In this document: positions 27,869 through 36,476 of the stretch, piece after piece
How the letters are laid out: the number at the start of each line of letters is the position of its first letter
How positions within the stretch are numbered: the stretch's first letter is position 1
From: Edaphobacter sp.
Lineage (GTDB): Bacteria > Acidobacteriota > Terriglobia > Terriglobales > Acidobacteriaceae
Direction: 5' to 3'
DNA: 64,000 nucleotides
Assembly (NCBI GenBank): GCA_025462645.1
Contig: JAOAPB010000067.1
Coordinates: 35,940 to 99,939 of the forward strand
Notes under the pieces: model-generated
Told to the model about the DNA's origin: nothing
The model's database searches: none
What the model saw: the letters and a program-made list of their open reading frames with translations, nothing else
Position numbers and translations under genes: made by a program

Positions 27869-30800
27869 GCGGACACTCCTAGAGCTTCCAAGAGTTCCCT
27901 TGGGGCCTCAGTTTGGGGGCTGGCCGGCAGAACAACAACGTCAAAGGCCATATCGCTGAGCACCTTAGCCGTCTCGCTATTGGGTGTTTCGGTAGTTGCG
28001 ACCACACGATGTTCTTTCCAAACCAGCGAAAACTCAGAACCTTCAGCAAGGAGTGGCGTGCCAGACGGCGCAGGTAAACCCCAGTTCTTGATGGCTTCGT
28101 GCCACGGTGATGCGGTAATTGATCCCGGCGCATGAGCCGAAGTCACAATGCAGCGGGTTAGGCGGAGAAGAAGTGCGAGTGCCGCTTCATCTGTACGGTC
28201 AATGAGTTCATGGTCCAGCTGATTGTAGTAAGACAGGAGGCACCGATAGCACCCTCTAACGCAATGCGCATTCGGGACCGACACGAGAAGTCCCGGATTG
28301 CCGGTCGCAGCTGCAGCCTCGATGCCTTCATAATGCATTAGCTGAATGGCCGTCCGCGCAATTTCCGCCAGCTTCCTCGGCTCGTGCAAAATCCTGCTGA
28401 GGACGCCTGCGCCTCCTTCGGTAGCTTCATAGAGCAGGATCGAACGCCGGGTGTCCGAAGTAGGTAAAGGTTCGGAAGCAGTCTCTCCCTCTTCTAATTC
28501 AAAGGTGAGCTCGATACTGCGAAGCAGGGCATGTTGTACCGTTGCCGACGTAGCGAGGCTCGGTCTTCCGTCCGCAAAACGTATGAGCAACGCATTTTTG
28601 GTATCTTGCACGAACGGAACGATCAGTTGAGCCGTCGGCACGTCGGGATCGGGAGTATCGCTTTCATCTTGGCCCTTACCCCACCGTCCTGTAGCCGGAT
28701 CGATCCAAAAGCCAAGTTCTGTCTTGGTTTTTCGACGCCGAAGACCCTTATTAATCCGACTAATACGTGCGCCCGCCCCATAGTCCAAGTTGAGGATCGC
28801 CTCGTCCTCGAGCAGCGCTGTAGCGCACAGAATGTCAAGGACTCCTTGGCGCATCGGCCACTCGAAGACACTTTGGATTTCAAAGCCCTGCCGCTGTCGG
28901 TCCTCATCATTTGAAGTGATCCTCAGTGCCGGTTGTGTCTCCACGTTATCAATGCGCAGCAGATTCTGAATAGGCGTGAGGCCGGATAGGCTACGGCCAC
29001 AATTCACACAGCGCTCCAATTCTTCGATGTGAGCGGCGCCGCAGTTCTCACAGATATACATTTGCCCTGTAGCGAGATTGCCGGTTTCTCCGAGCTGGCG
29101 TCCTGGCGGAAGTTTGGCTTTCGTGACTCGATACGCTCTGCCCTCGTGGTACACCATACTTCTCGGGCCGAATTCCGCAATAGCCAAGAACCGCGCGCGC
29201 TGCAAGAACGTGCCCTTACCGTTGCCCGCTGAAGGGACATATGCGTAAAGCGGTAGCCGCGGAAAGTTGTAACCAGGGAGGAAGCCCTCTGTCGCCAAAT
29301 AACGATACGTATAGAAGTCGGAACCAAAAGAAGATGTGCCCCGTTCCAAAAGAGCAAGCTGCTCGTTCGCCTGCGATTGTTCAACTTTCACATCCCGGCG
29401 TTCTTTGGCAGAAAGTCCCGGTATCTCTGACCTTCGATTGGCATCAGTCAATTGCTGTAGCGCCGTTTGATAGAGCTGCCTCCAACGCCCAAAGGCTGCT
29501 TTGAAACGGTCAAGCGATCCGGCGCTAACTTCCTCTGCAAATGCTTGTCGATCTGCGGCCCAAGGCGCACGTTCTGCGGGCAACTCATCGGCGATGCTGT
29601 CGAGAATGCGCTTCATCGCCACCGACGCAGTTTGAGTAAGACCTGTCACCCGCAGAGCTTGCTGCAAACTCAACTTTAGGGGTTGTTCATTGAGCTGCAG
29701 ATCCAACACATGCGGTATATCAGATGCAAGCTCTTGACGAGATTCCGCCAGCCATACGGCGTGTAAATGCGATTCAACAAGATCGCGATTCGCAAGGTCT
29801 AAGCTAGGAGCCTTCACGATCCCACGAACCATCTCCTCTGGCTTTGAGAAGTAATGCTGGTCATGGGGACTCTGCGCGGCACAATAGGCGATTACGAGGG
29901 CCGCTTGGCCGGACCGTCCCGCACGGCCTGAGCGCTGCGCATAGTTGGCTGGTGTGGGAGGGATATTACGCAGGTAAACCGCGTTCAACGCTGAAATATC
30001 GACGCCCAGCTCCATCGTCGGCGAACAAAATAGAAGCGGCAAGAATGCGTCCGTCTCCTCAGGAAGCCATCGCTTCGGATTCTCCGCGAGAAACTCTCGA
30101 TCCTCCTTCCCATACCGGAAACGATTCTCCCGCCACTGCCGCCGGTCTTGATCGACTTGTGCAGTATGCTCACGACCTTCCAATCCAAATAATCCATCGC
30201 CGCCTGCGTCCAACATTGCGGCCAAGGATTGATAAAGTCCAACGAAATATGTGTTTGCGCTGGGTGCTTCCACTCCCGCGTAAAGGCGCACCACCGACGA
30301 ATTGAGCTGCCAACCTTGCGTGTCAAATGCCGTCTGGACCCGATTCAAAAATCCGTAGTTGCCCTCCGCGCAACGAATCATGGAAGCCAAGACAGCCGTG
30401 TAACGACTGGCAGAGAGTCGCGGGGCCTGCCACAGATCTCCCTTTCTAAGTTGCCGTGCAAGGCTACTCCCAGGGCCGGATCGCAGTAACAGTGTTTCGT
30501 CGTTGAAGTTGGCTCGAACTGTCCCTTGTACGAGTGTGGCGGCCGAACGTTCATTTTTCGCTTCATCACGCGTAAGACTCCAGGGTGCGCGTAGAAGTGT
30601 CTGAGAAGTATTAGACAAGACCTCAAGTGAGTTGAGCTGAAGGGCGTCAGCGCTCAGCGCGAGTCCCCGGCGCATGTGATCGAAGAGGCAAGTGAAAATC
30701 CGCTTCCGAATTATTGGAGAGGCCTCGCGCAGCTCCGGAACAGCTTCTACGAACTGGGCTTCGTCCGAAACGAAATCATCGAGCCCTGAGTAATCAGCAC

Positions 30801-33033
30801 TTACCAAACGAAGCTCTTCGAGGTTGGGGTTTGTAAACCTCCAGCCCCGTCGCTGATCCGCCCAAATCCGATGAACAAGCACTTGGCCGATTGCACGCTC
30901 CGCATCGTTGAGTCGTGCACCCAACGCTTCAGGATCAGCCATCCACTCTTTACGACGATCCTTATTCAGTGCAAGGAAGCCAAGTTTTTGGCGAACACGG
31001 AGTCCAAACTCTGCCTCCCCGAGTCCATCCGGGCCAGCGTCACGAACGGCAGCGAAGATCGCCGCGCGCAAGAGCGTGACGAAAAGAAAATCGTTAAAAT
31101 GACCCGCTTGCAGCGCGGCATCTTGCCGGTTGTCCGTGAACGCGAGAACCTTCCGGGTATGAACCGCAAGATCGCTTTGCTCGGACATCATCCAACGCAA
31201 TGCGCTTGACGTGAGGAGTGTCGTAGCGGAACTCCGACCTTCCCCTGAAAGACCAGCAAGCTTATTAATCTCGCGGGCTTGAGCAGCGACCTGATCCTTA
31301 CAGCAGGGGCAAAAGCGAAACTTGCCCGGAATGAACCATGCCAGCGCACCAGTAGCGGAAATGCGCCCGCTCGCGGCCACCCTAACCTGTTCAAGCAGGT
31401 AATCGCGCTTGTCCAGACTCACTCGCTCGGCGCCGCGCGCGGTTTCGCGCCAATCTTCGGGGTAATCCTGCACGTCCCCGCCGAAACTGAAGTCGGCGTC
31501 CCCGACATGCACCATCGTCAGGTAGCCAGCCCGGTCACCTCCGTTGTCGTCCTTAACAGGCAGCTCATCAATTGGTCTAGCTAAAGCTTCATCATGACCA
31601 TTGCGTCGGGTGAGCGTAACGGGATGGAACTCTTGCCCACAGCTTCGGCAAAACACCAAGGCGTAAAGCCGCGCCTCTGGATCGTCAGGATGATAAAGCT
31701 GTCCGTCTAAGGTGACAAGGCGTTCACCCCTGGCTCGAAGAGTCGCATACACCCTTCCCGCGCCAGAAATAAAACGGTGCAGTTTGAACGCCAGGAACGC
31801 TCGTGAACCAGCGCCACCCCGTTGGTCGCTAGGTCGGCTCATAACTGAAAGCATCTGTTCCAAACGCTCGCGGCAAAGTTCTTCATCTTTGCCGCTGTCT
31901 TGACTCAAGAGCTTCGCAGCCTCGCTCAGTCTCACGGGTGGACGCCGAGTCAGCTTCTGACCATCTTCGAGCCCCATCCGTAGCTCTATCCAGGCTGCAA
32001 ACGGATCGCGCTCTAGAGCATCATCGGTCACGTCTCCGTCGGAGGCATCCTCTAGCCGCAATGTCAGCGCACGATTCAGGGAACTCCTTAACTTCAACGA
32101 AGGATTTGTCGCGCGTTCCAAACTCTCATCAATAACGGAATCAGGGGAGATTGTGGATCCAAATAGACGTGACGCAACTTGAGCAACGGCAGCCGCACGA
32201 GTTTCAGGCCCACCTTCGCTCGCCATCGTTGCGGAGGTCCCGATGCAAACTGGCGCGCGCTGGCGGCAGAGCCGATCCCGTAGTCTGCGGACCAGCATTG
32301 CCACATCAGCGCCTTGTCTTCCTCGATATGTATGGAGTTCGTCGAGGACGATGAAGTCCAGGCCCTCAGCGTTTGCGATGACTTGCTGATCCAATGGATC
32401 CTGACGAGTCATCAAAAGCTCTAGCATCATGAAGTTCGTCAGGAGAATGTCTGGGGGATTTCTGGAAACTGCCTCGCGCTGCTCTCGACTCTCTTGTCCT
32501 GTGTAGCGAGCAAAGGTGGGCTTCAGAGACTCCGGAACTCCAGATTCCCCGATAAACTTTTCCAACTCCTTCATTTGGCTGTTCGCCAGCGCGTTCATAG
32601 GGTAGATAACGATTGCTCGTGTCCGCTTTGTCCCGGAGGCAGAAGCGTGTGCACGTAGCGCCGCATCGATGATCGGTATGAAGAAACAGAGCGATTTTCC
32701 AGATCCGGTGCCTGTCGTTACTACGAAACTCTGCCCTTGTCGCGCTTTTGCTATTGCCTGCGACTGATGTTTGTACAGCTTGACTTGTTTCCCATCAACC
32801 CTGAAGACGTTCTCAATGTCGGCACATAGATCGCCAGCTCGAACGAGGTCGCCGAGGGTCGATCCAGACTGATAGTGAGGATTGATGCTTACCAGTGGCT
32901 CAGGCCAAAAGGTCCCTTGAGCGTAGATGTGCTCGACCTGTTCAGCAATGTCGTGGGCGCGAATCTTGGTAAAAGATCGTGCAAACGAGGCGTATTCGCG
33001 AATGAGGTGGCGATCCAGACTGAATACGTTCAC
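27865..33033 (-). CDS. Giant DEAD/DEAH helicase with DUF1998-type C-terminus
   Basis: A 1722-aa protein, first gene of the operon. Motif I TTGTGSGKSLCFF is at about residues 103-115, DELHTYRG (DEAH-box position) at about 228-235 and motif VI QRSGRAGRSGQ at about 1030-1040; the two RecA domains are separated by an insert of roughly 500 residues. Cys pairs: CRSC (about 462), CPCC (about 576), CENCG plus CVNCG (about 1328-1350). The C-terminal CVRGCYRCLLSYYNQLDH (about 1590) is the DUF1998 Zn signature. DUF1998 helicases occur as DrmA/DrmB in DISARM, DruE in Druantia and MrfA repair helicases. Start is GTG at 33033. Upstream lies the structured gap before ardC. Confidence 0.9.
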   Translation of the reverse strand: MNVFSLDRHLIREYASFARSFTKIRAHDIAEQVEHIYAQGTFWPEPLVSINPHYQSGSTLGDLVRAGDLCADIENVFRVDGKQVKLYKHQSQAIAKARQGQSFVVTTGTGSGKSLCFFIPIIDAALRAHASASGTKRTRAIVIYPMNALANSQMKELEKFIGESGVPESLKPTFARYTGQESREQREAVSRNPPDILLTNFMMLELLMTRQDPLDQQVIANAEGLDFIVLDELHTYRGRQGADVAMLVRRLRDRLCRQRAPVCIGTSATMASEGGPETRAAAVAQVASRLFGSTISPDSVIDESLERATNPSLKLRSSLNRALTLRLEDASDGDVTDDALERDPFAAWIELRMGLEDGQKLTRRPPVRLSEAAKLLSQDSGKDEELCRERLEQMLSVMSRPSDQRGGAGSRAFLAFKLHRFISGAGRVYATLRARGERLVTLDGQLYHPDDPEARLYALVFCRSCGQEFHPVTLTRRNGHDEALARPIDELPVKDDNGGDRAGYLTMVHVGDADFSFGGDVQDYPEDWRETARGAERVSLDKRDYLLEQVRVAASGRISATGALAWFIPGKFRFCPCCKDQVAAQAREINKLAGLSGEGRSSATTLLTSSALRWMMSEQSDLAVHTRKVLAFTDNRQDAALQAGHFNDFLFVTLLRAAIFAAVRDAGPDGLGEAEFGLRVRQKLGFLALNKDRRKEWMADPEALGARLNDAERAIGQVLVHRIWADQRRGWRFTNPNLEELRLVSADYSGLDDFVSDEAQFVEAVPELREASPIIRKRIFTCLFDHMRRGLALSADALQLNSLEVLSNTSQTLLRAPWSLTRDEAKNERSAATLVQGTVRANFNDETLLLRSGPGSSLARQLRKGDLWQAPRLSASRYTAVLASMIRCAEGNYGFLNRVQTAFDTQGWQLNSSVVRLYAGVEAPSANTYFVGLYQSLAAMLDAGGDGLFGLEGREHTAQVDQDRRQWRENRFRYGKEDREFLAENPKRWLPEETDAFLPLLFCSPTMELGVDISALNAVYLRNIPPTPANYAQRSGRAGRSGQAALVIAYCAAQSPHDQHYFSKPEEMVRGIVKAPSLDLANRDLVESHLHAVWLAESRQELASDIPHVLDLQLNEQPLKLSLQQALRVTGLTQTASVAMKRILDSIADELPAERAPWAADRQAFAEEVSAGSLDRFKAAFGRWRQLYQTALQQLTDANRRSEIPGLSAKERRDVKVEQSQANEQLALLERGTSSFGSDFYTYRYLATEGFLPGYNFPRLPLYAYVPSAGNGKGTFLQRARFLAIAEFGPRSMVYHEGRAYRVTKAKLPPGRQLGETGNLATGQMYICENCGAAHIEELERCVNCGRSLSGLTPIQNLLRIDNVETQPALRITSNDEDRQRQGFEIQSVFEWPMRQGVLDILCATALLEDEAILNLDYGAGARISRINKGLRRRKTKTELGFWIDPATGRWGKGQDESDTPDPDVPTAQLIVPFVQDTKNALLIRFADGRPSLATSATVQHALLRSIELTFELEEGETASEPLPTSDTRRSILLYEATEGGAGVLSRILHEPRKLAEIARTAIQLMHYEGIEAAAATGNPGLLVSVPNAHCVRGCYRCLLSYYNQLDHELIDRTDEAALALLLRLTRCIVTSAHAPGSITASPWHEAIKNWGLPAPSGTPLLAEGSEFSLVWKEHRVVATTETPNSETAKVLSDMAFDVVVLPASPQTEAPRELLEALGVSA

Positions 33034-33208
33034 GAAAGCCCCTGCCCGAATTGGTCAAAACCCTGCTTAAGTACCATTGCACGCTCTGAGTTTTCGCTGG
33101 CTGCGAGATAAGCCATTTTCCCACAAGAAACCCCTTGGAGTGCTGTTTTCAGGAAGGAGGTATCCTCCCTGACTGCAGCCGGTTACCCGGCTTCCGTCAT
33201 CCACCTCA

Positions 33209-33231
33209 GCGGGGAGGTCCACCCTCCCCGC
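33209..33231. repeat. Strong GC hairpin in ardC leader
   Basis: Arms GCGGGGAGG (33209-33217) and CCTCCCCGC (33223-33231) pair perfectly over 9 bp around a 5-base loop. No T-run follows, so a simple rho-independent terminator is unlikely on the + strand. Confidence 0.7.
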
Positions 33232-33429
33232 AACGCCCCACCGAAAAAAGCAAAGACGGAAAACCCTAAGGGGAGCTCCGCCCCTCGCGCGCGCAAGGAG
33301 TGTCCCCAGGCTTCCGCGCTTCGCTTGTGCAGCCCTTCGCCCTTTCCGTTCCGCCTTTGGCTCCTCTCCCAGGGTGGGTGATCCCCCTCTCCCTGCACTT
33401 GCTACCCCCCGCCTTCGCCAGGTGGCGTT

Positions 33430-33458
33430 CGGCATGTACATGCCGCGTTTCAACGCGG
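33430..33458. promoter_or_regulatory. Overlapping palindromes before ardC (operator candidate)
   Basis: CGGCATGTACATGCCG (33430-33445) is a perfect 16-bp palindrome. It overlaps CCGCGTT-TC-AACGCGG (33443-33458). The pair ends 34 bases before the ardC ATG. This could be an operator for a dimeric repressor or a folded promoter on single-stranded DNA. Confidence 0.5.
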
Positions 33459-33492
33459 ACGTGCAAGGCCAACACCCAAGGAGGAAGCACCC

Positions 33493-34407
33493 ATGAACAC
33501 CACCGCAAACACCGTCACCCCCATCAGCGAAAAGACCAAACAGCCGCAGCAACGGCAGACCGCCAAAGACATCATCGCCGCCAACGTCAAAAGTCTCATC
33601 GAGCAGCTAGAAGCCGGGCACTCCGATGCGCTCACCGCTTACCTCGACGCGATGAGCCGTTTCCACAACTACAGCTTCGGAAACATTCTGGAGATCGCAC
33701 GGCAGCGACCGACCGCAACCCGCGTTGCTGGCCTGTACGCATGGAACCAGCTAGGCCGGAAGGTGAAGAAAGGCGAAAAGGGCATCCGGATTCTCGCGCC
33801 CATCGTTGGCGTCAAGCGCAAGAAAGACGAGGAAGCCAAGAAGGACATCACCAAGCAGAACACACGCGTTTTGGTTGGTTTCCGCAATGCCTACGTCTTC
33901 GACGTGGAGCAGACCGAGGGCGCAGAGCTTCCCACGCTGCGGGAGATGACAGGAACAGTAGGCGAGAACCGTGACCATCTTGTTTCCTTCATTGAAGCCC
34001 AGGGCATCGAGCTTGCCTTTACCGAGAAGATCGCTCCCGCGTTGGGCATGAGCTACGGCGGAAAGATAGCCATTCTCCCCGGACAGTCCGAGGCCGAGGA
34101 GTTCAGCACCCTTGTCCATGAACTGGCGCACGAGATGTTGCACAAGGCCGAACGCCGGACGACAACCACCAAAGTAGTCAGGGAGACGGAGGCCGAGGCC
34201 ATCGCCTTTGTGATCGGCAAAGCGGTAGGACTCGAAACCGGAACGGCGAGCGCCGACTACATCAATCTCTATCATGGCAACGCTTCACTCTTGATTGAGA
34301 GCTTGGAAGTCATCCAGCAGGCCTCCGGTGTCATCCTTGCGGCCTTGCAACCGCCCACTGCAGCAGAGGCCGAGATGCCCGATGCAGAACTGGCGAAGGT
34401 GGCGTAA
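33493..34407 (+). CDS. ardC: ArdC-family antirestriction protein
   Basis: A 304-aa protein with the two ArdC parts. The N-terminal DUF1738-type single-strand DNA-binding domain spans about residues 20-130 (FHNYSFGNILEIARQRP, LGRKVKKGEKGIRIL). The C-terminal metallopeptidase-like domain has LVHELAHEMLHKAE at about 206-219 and downstream ETEAEAIAFVIG. ArdC shields incoming single strands from host nucleases and restriction. SD AAGGAGG lies about 9 bases upstream. It sits directly beside the leftward defence operon, head to head. Confidence 0.92.
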   Translation: MNTTANTVTPISEKTKQPQQRQTAKDIIAANVKSLIEQLEAGHSDALTAYLDAMSRFHNYSFGNILEIARQRPTATRVAGLYAWNQLGRKVKKGEKGIRILAPIVGVKRKKDEEAKKDITKQNTRVLVGFRNAYVFDVEQTEGAELPTLREMTGTVGENRDHLVSFIEAQGIELAFTEKIAPALGMSYGGKIAILPGQSEAEEFSTLVHELAHEMLHKAERRTTTTKVVRETEAEAIAFVIGKAVGLETGTASADYINLYHGNASLLIESLEVIQQASGVILAALQPPTAAEAEMPDAELAKVA

Positions 34408-34556
34408 TGCAGACCATCCTTCGCATTCTCAAGCAGGCCGGTGATTGGCACCACGGCCTGTACCTCAAGATCGAGAAGCTGTTCCTCAGTGTGGATGCCA
34501 ATTCATGCCACCTCACAGGTTCCTCAGCTACACAGAAACCTGTCAAAGAGTCGTGA
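34407..34556 (+). pseudogene. 5' remnant of the ardC-adjacent small gene (DUF6908-like)
   Basis: ATG overlaps the ardC stop (TAATG). The first 24 residues, MQTILRILKQAGDWHHGLYL onward, match my memory of a small protein (DUF6908-like) usually found after ardC on plasmids. From about 34478 the translation loses sense and stops after 49 residues. The gene is cut by a recombination junction, so this is a truncated remnant. The family name is from memory. Confidence 0.5.
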
Positions 34557-34897
34557 CCGTGGCAGCCGACGATAAGGACGTCTAACTTGTCGAGATTGGG
34601 CGATTGAAGCGCAGGCTTCCAGTTTGAACCATCCCTGATCTCTGAAATAGCTAGTTCGGTCTCTGGTTCGTTCTGCAAGTCTCTCAGATAGTCTCTGAGT
34701 GGGTTTTCAGCTCCATCATTCTCACGGAAAAAACTTATGTAGTGGATTTTCAGGCGGCCTCTCGAATTCTCTGTTGTTTCAGACCTGACCGCGTGAAGAG
34801 GATTCTTCAGAGGAGAACCAGGTTCGAATAAGTCCGGGGACTTCCGGGAGTTATAGCTTTTGCGGGAATGATTGGGGGCCGCGGGTAGTGGATCCAC
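34475..34897 (-). pseudogene. Truncated unknown protein with a GCHGHD motif (CHAT-like?)
   Basis: The frame from 34897 gives about 140 credible residues. The core about 48-140 begins LKIHYISFFREN and contains an acidic stretch, then LDKLDVLIVGCHGHDSLTG (about 104-120). A hydrophobic strand ending in GCHGH recalls the catalytic His of CHAT or other caspase-like peptidases. The reading frame runs through the junction at about 34478 into antisense of the ardC-linked gene, so the natural C-terminus is lost. The true start could be an internal codon nearer residue 48. Confidence 0.45.
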
Positions 34898-34995
34898 CCC
34901 CCGGTCCTCAAAGCGAGGGACCAGGGCATCCTCAGTTCAAATCATCCACCGTGAGATCGTGGCGGCCCACCTACCTTCAGTGTAGAGCACAGTCC

Positions 34996-35355
34996 TCATT
35001 CCAAAGTTCTGACAACAGCGTCACTCCATGCGTCGTCTTCGCCCGCACGCACGACCCGAAAATTCGGGAATCCAAGGAACTCAATTGCGATCACCCGATT
35101 GTCGCTCCGAATCAGTCTGCACTCGATATCCATTGTCCGCATTTGCGAGGCGGGGTCTATGTTTTGCGGGTTGAGTATTTGCCCATGCAGGTCTGCACCT
35201 AGTACAGTTTCACCGCCGACGAGACGGCTCTTCTTTGTTCCGGCAAGCTGATAATGGATGGCCTCGAAACGGTTTGTTCCTATGATGAGTATTCCCACAT
35301 CTTCGATTGAGATTTTCCGGTCCGGCAACGCAGTCCCCCTTGGTTTATTGCTCAA
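34996..35355 (-). CDS. Hypothetical protein, 119 aa
   Basis: A 119-aa product with alternating beta-strand-like segments (VGILIIGTNRFEAIHYQLAG, ECRLIRSDNRVIAIEFLGF). No motif recognised. It lies in the accessory block just downstream (leftward) of the DUF4145-like gene, separated by only 16 bases, so probably co-transcribed with it. Confidence 0.5.
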   Translation of the reverse strand: MSNKPRGTALPDRKISIEDVGILIIGTNRFEAIHYQLAGTKKSRLVGGETVLGADLHGQILNPQNIDPASQMRTMDIECRLIRSDNRVIAIEFLGFPNFRVVRAGEDDAWSDAVVRTLE

Positions 35356-35371
35356 CCTACCCGCTGTTCAA

Positions 35372-36091
35372 CTAATGAATGCTATCTAAGGTTTCCTTTA
35401 CTCGCTGTTCTCTCAGCTCGGCCCTCCTAGAGGCGTTCTTCATCTGAGAAGCTTTGTAATCGAATTCATAAAGGAAGTTGAGCAAGTCCTCCATGACCTC
35501 GATAGCGTGAGCCGCCTCGGTCGGATACATAGCTTCAAGCTCATGTGCGGCGTCATTCCCTGCAAACCGAAATGCGTGCAGAGAATCGATTAGATTCTTG
35601 TTCGGGAAAAACTGCGAGAGTTTGTCGATCTTTGAATCTAAGTTTCCCTGAGCAAATCCCTTGTCGATGCAGACACCTTCGATCAAAGCACGAAGCCCGA
35701 TGGTGCAGAGCAGCATTGAGCCCGAATTGAAAACTCCCATCACTTCGTTGTATAGCTTTGATAAACGAGCAGGCAGCTTCATGAAATATCTGGCCTGCCG
35801 TTGGCCATACGTTCTTAAGGGATAAACCTGCACTTCTGGCGGCGGAGCACCGGGCATACCGTCAGCACCATGCATCTCCCAGCGATGGACAAGAACAGCC
35901 GACTCACAACCGCAGCAGGCCCAGAGGGAGTCCGTCCACCCTTCGAAGAATTGATCCTCAGACGGGTCGCCTTCCTGTCCGTAATGCGTGTGTTGTAATT
36001 CGTGAATTCGAGGGCCGCAGCACTTGTTGCACCAAATTCGTTCCCGCTTCGGTTTTCCACTACCCTCTTCTAGCTCTGATGTATCGCTCAT
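35372..36091 (-). CDS. DUF4145-like protein with N-terminal zinc finger
   Basis: A 239-aa protein. The N-terminal 60 residues carry WCNKCCGPRIHELQHTHY and later WACCGCESAVLV, two Cys pairs for zinc. The C-terminal helical part has LLCTIGLRALIEGVC, DKLSQF and HAFRFAGNDAAHE followed by AIEVMEDLLNFLYE. This order (Zn ribbon, then RALxE and an RxxGNxxAH-type segment) is that of DUF4145 proteins, which occur in defence and restriction contexts. ATG start at 36091. Confidence 0.7.
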   Translation of the reverse strand: MSDTSELEEGSGKPKRERIWCNKCCGPRIHELQHTHYGQEGDPSEDQFFEGWTDSLWACCGCESAVLVHRWEMHGADGMPGAPPPEVQVYPLRTYGQRQARYFMKLPARLSKLYNEVMGVFNSGSMLLCTIGLRALIEGVCIDKGFAQGNLDSKIDKLSQFFPNKNLIDSLHAFRFAGNDAAHELEAMYPTEAAHAIEVMEDLLNFLYEFDYKASQMKNASRRAELREQRVKETLDSIH

Positions 36092-36476
36092 CCACCTGGG
36101 TCTCCGCGTGTTTTCCTAACGACCAAGTGACATTCTACAACTCGCGATTAGCTACCTGTGCGACCAGAACATCATTCGGTGACCTGCGCGTCCAAGGACA
36201 CATCTGACACTTCTCGAGATCTTCCGATCCCTTTCCAACATACGATCCCGTACTCACAAAGTGTTTGGATCTTTGGGAGCAGGTCACAACTTCACTGGAG
36301 AAAACAGGACCGATCAGACCGCCTAACGTCTCGATGTTGAGGGTTGTTGCTCGCCGGTCTGGACCCAAAACTGACGACCGCTCGGACTTGGACCGCGCTG
36401 ACTGTCGATTTATCGCCAAGTCACTCATCGAGCCCGGAGTAGTACCGAAATGTCCGCTTATCGTCAGTTCCACGGA
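36092..36476. other. 385-bp gap, no gene seen
   Basis: Separates two leftward genes. Open frames here have no family features; the longest would begin with GTG at 36473. No hairpin-plus-T terminator or repeat stands out. Confidence 0.4.

Larger units (their letters stand above)
33034..33492. promoter_or_regulatory. Divergent control region between helicase operon and ardC
   Basis: 459 bp without a gene; open frames here are mirror frames. It must carry the promoter of the leftward helicase operon and the ardC leader. Visible structures: AGCCGG-TTAC-CCGGCT near 33178-33193; a 9-bp stem with 5-base loop at 33209-33231; AGGGG-7-CCCCT near 33269-33286; a 16-bp perfect palindrome at 33430-33445, overlapped by a 7-bp stem ending at 33458; then AAGGAGG as SD for ardC. 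The many hairpins would suit a leader acting on single-stranded incoming DNA. No clear sigma boxes found. Confidence 0.5.

Noticed and set aside
33209..33231. Rho-independent terminator
   Set aside because: A strong stem but no T-run on either side at the right place.
33067..33552. 161-aa leftward frame across the ardC leader
   Set aside because: It runs antisense through the ardC start and consists of Arg/Gly-rich sequence from GC hairpins.
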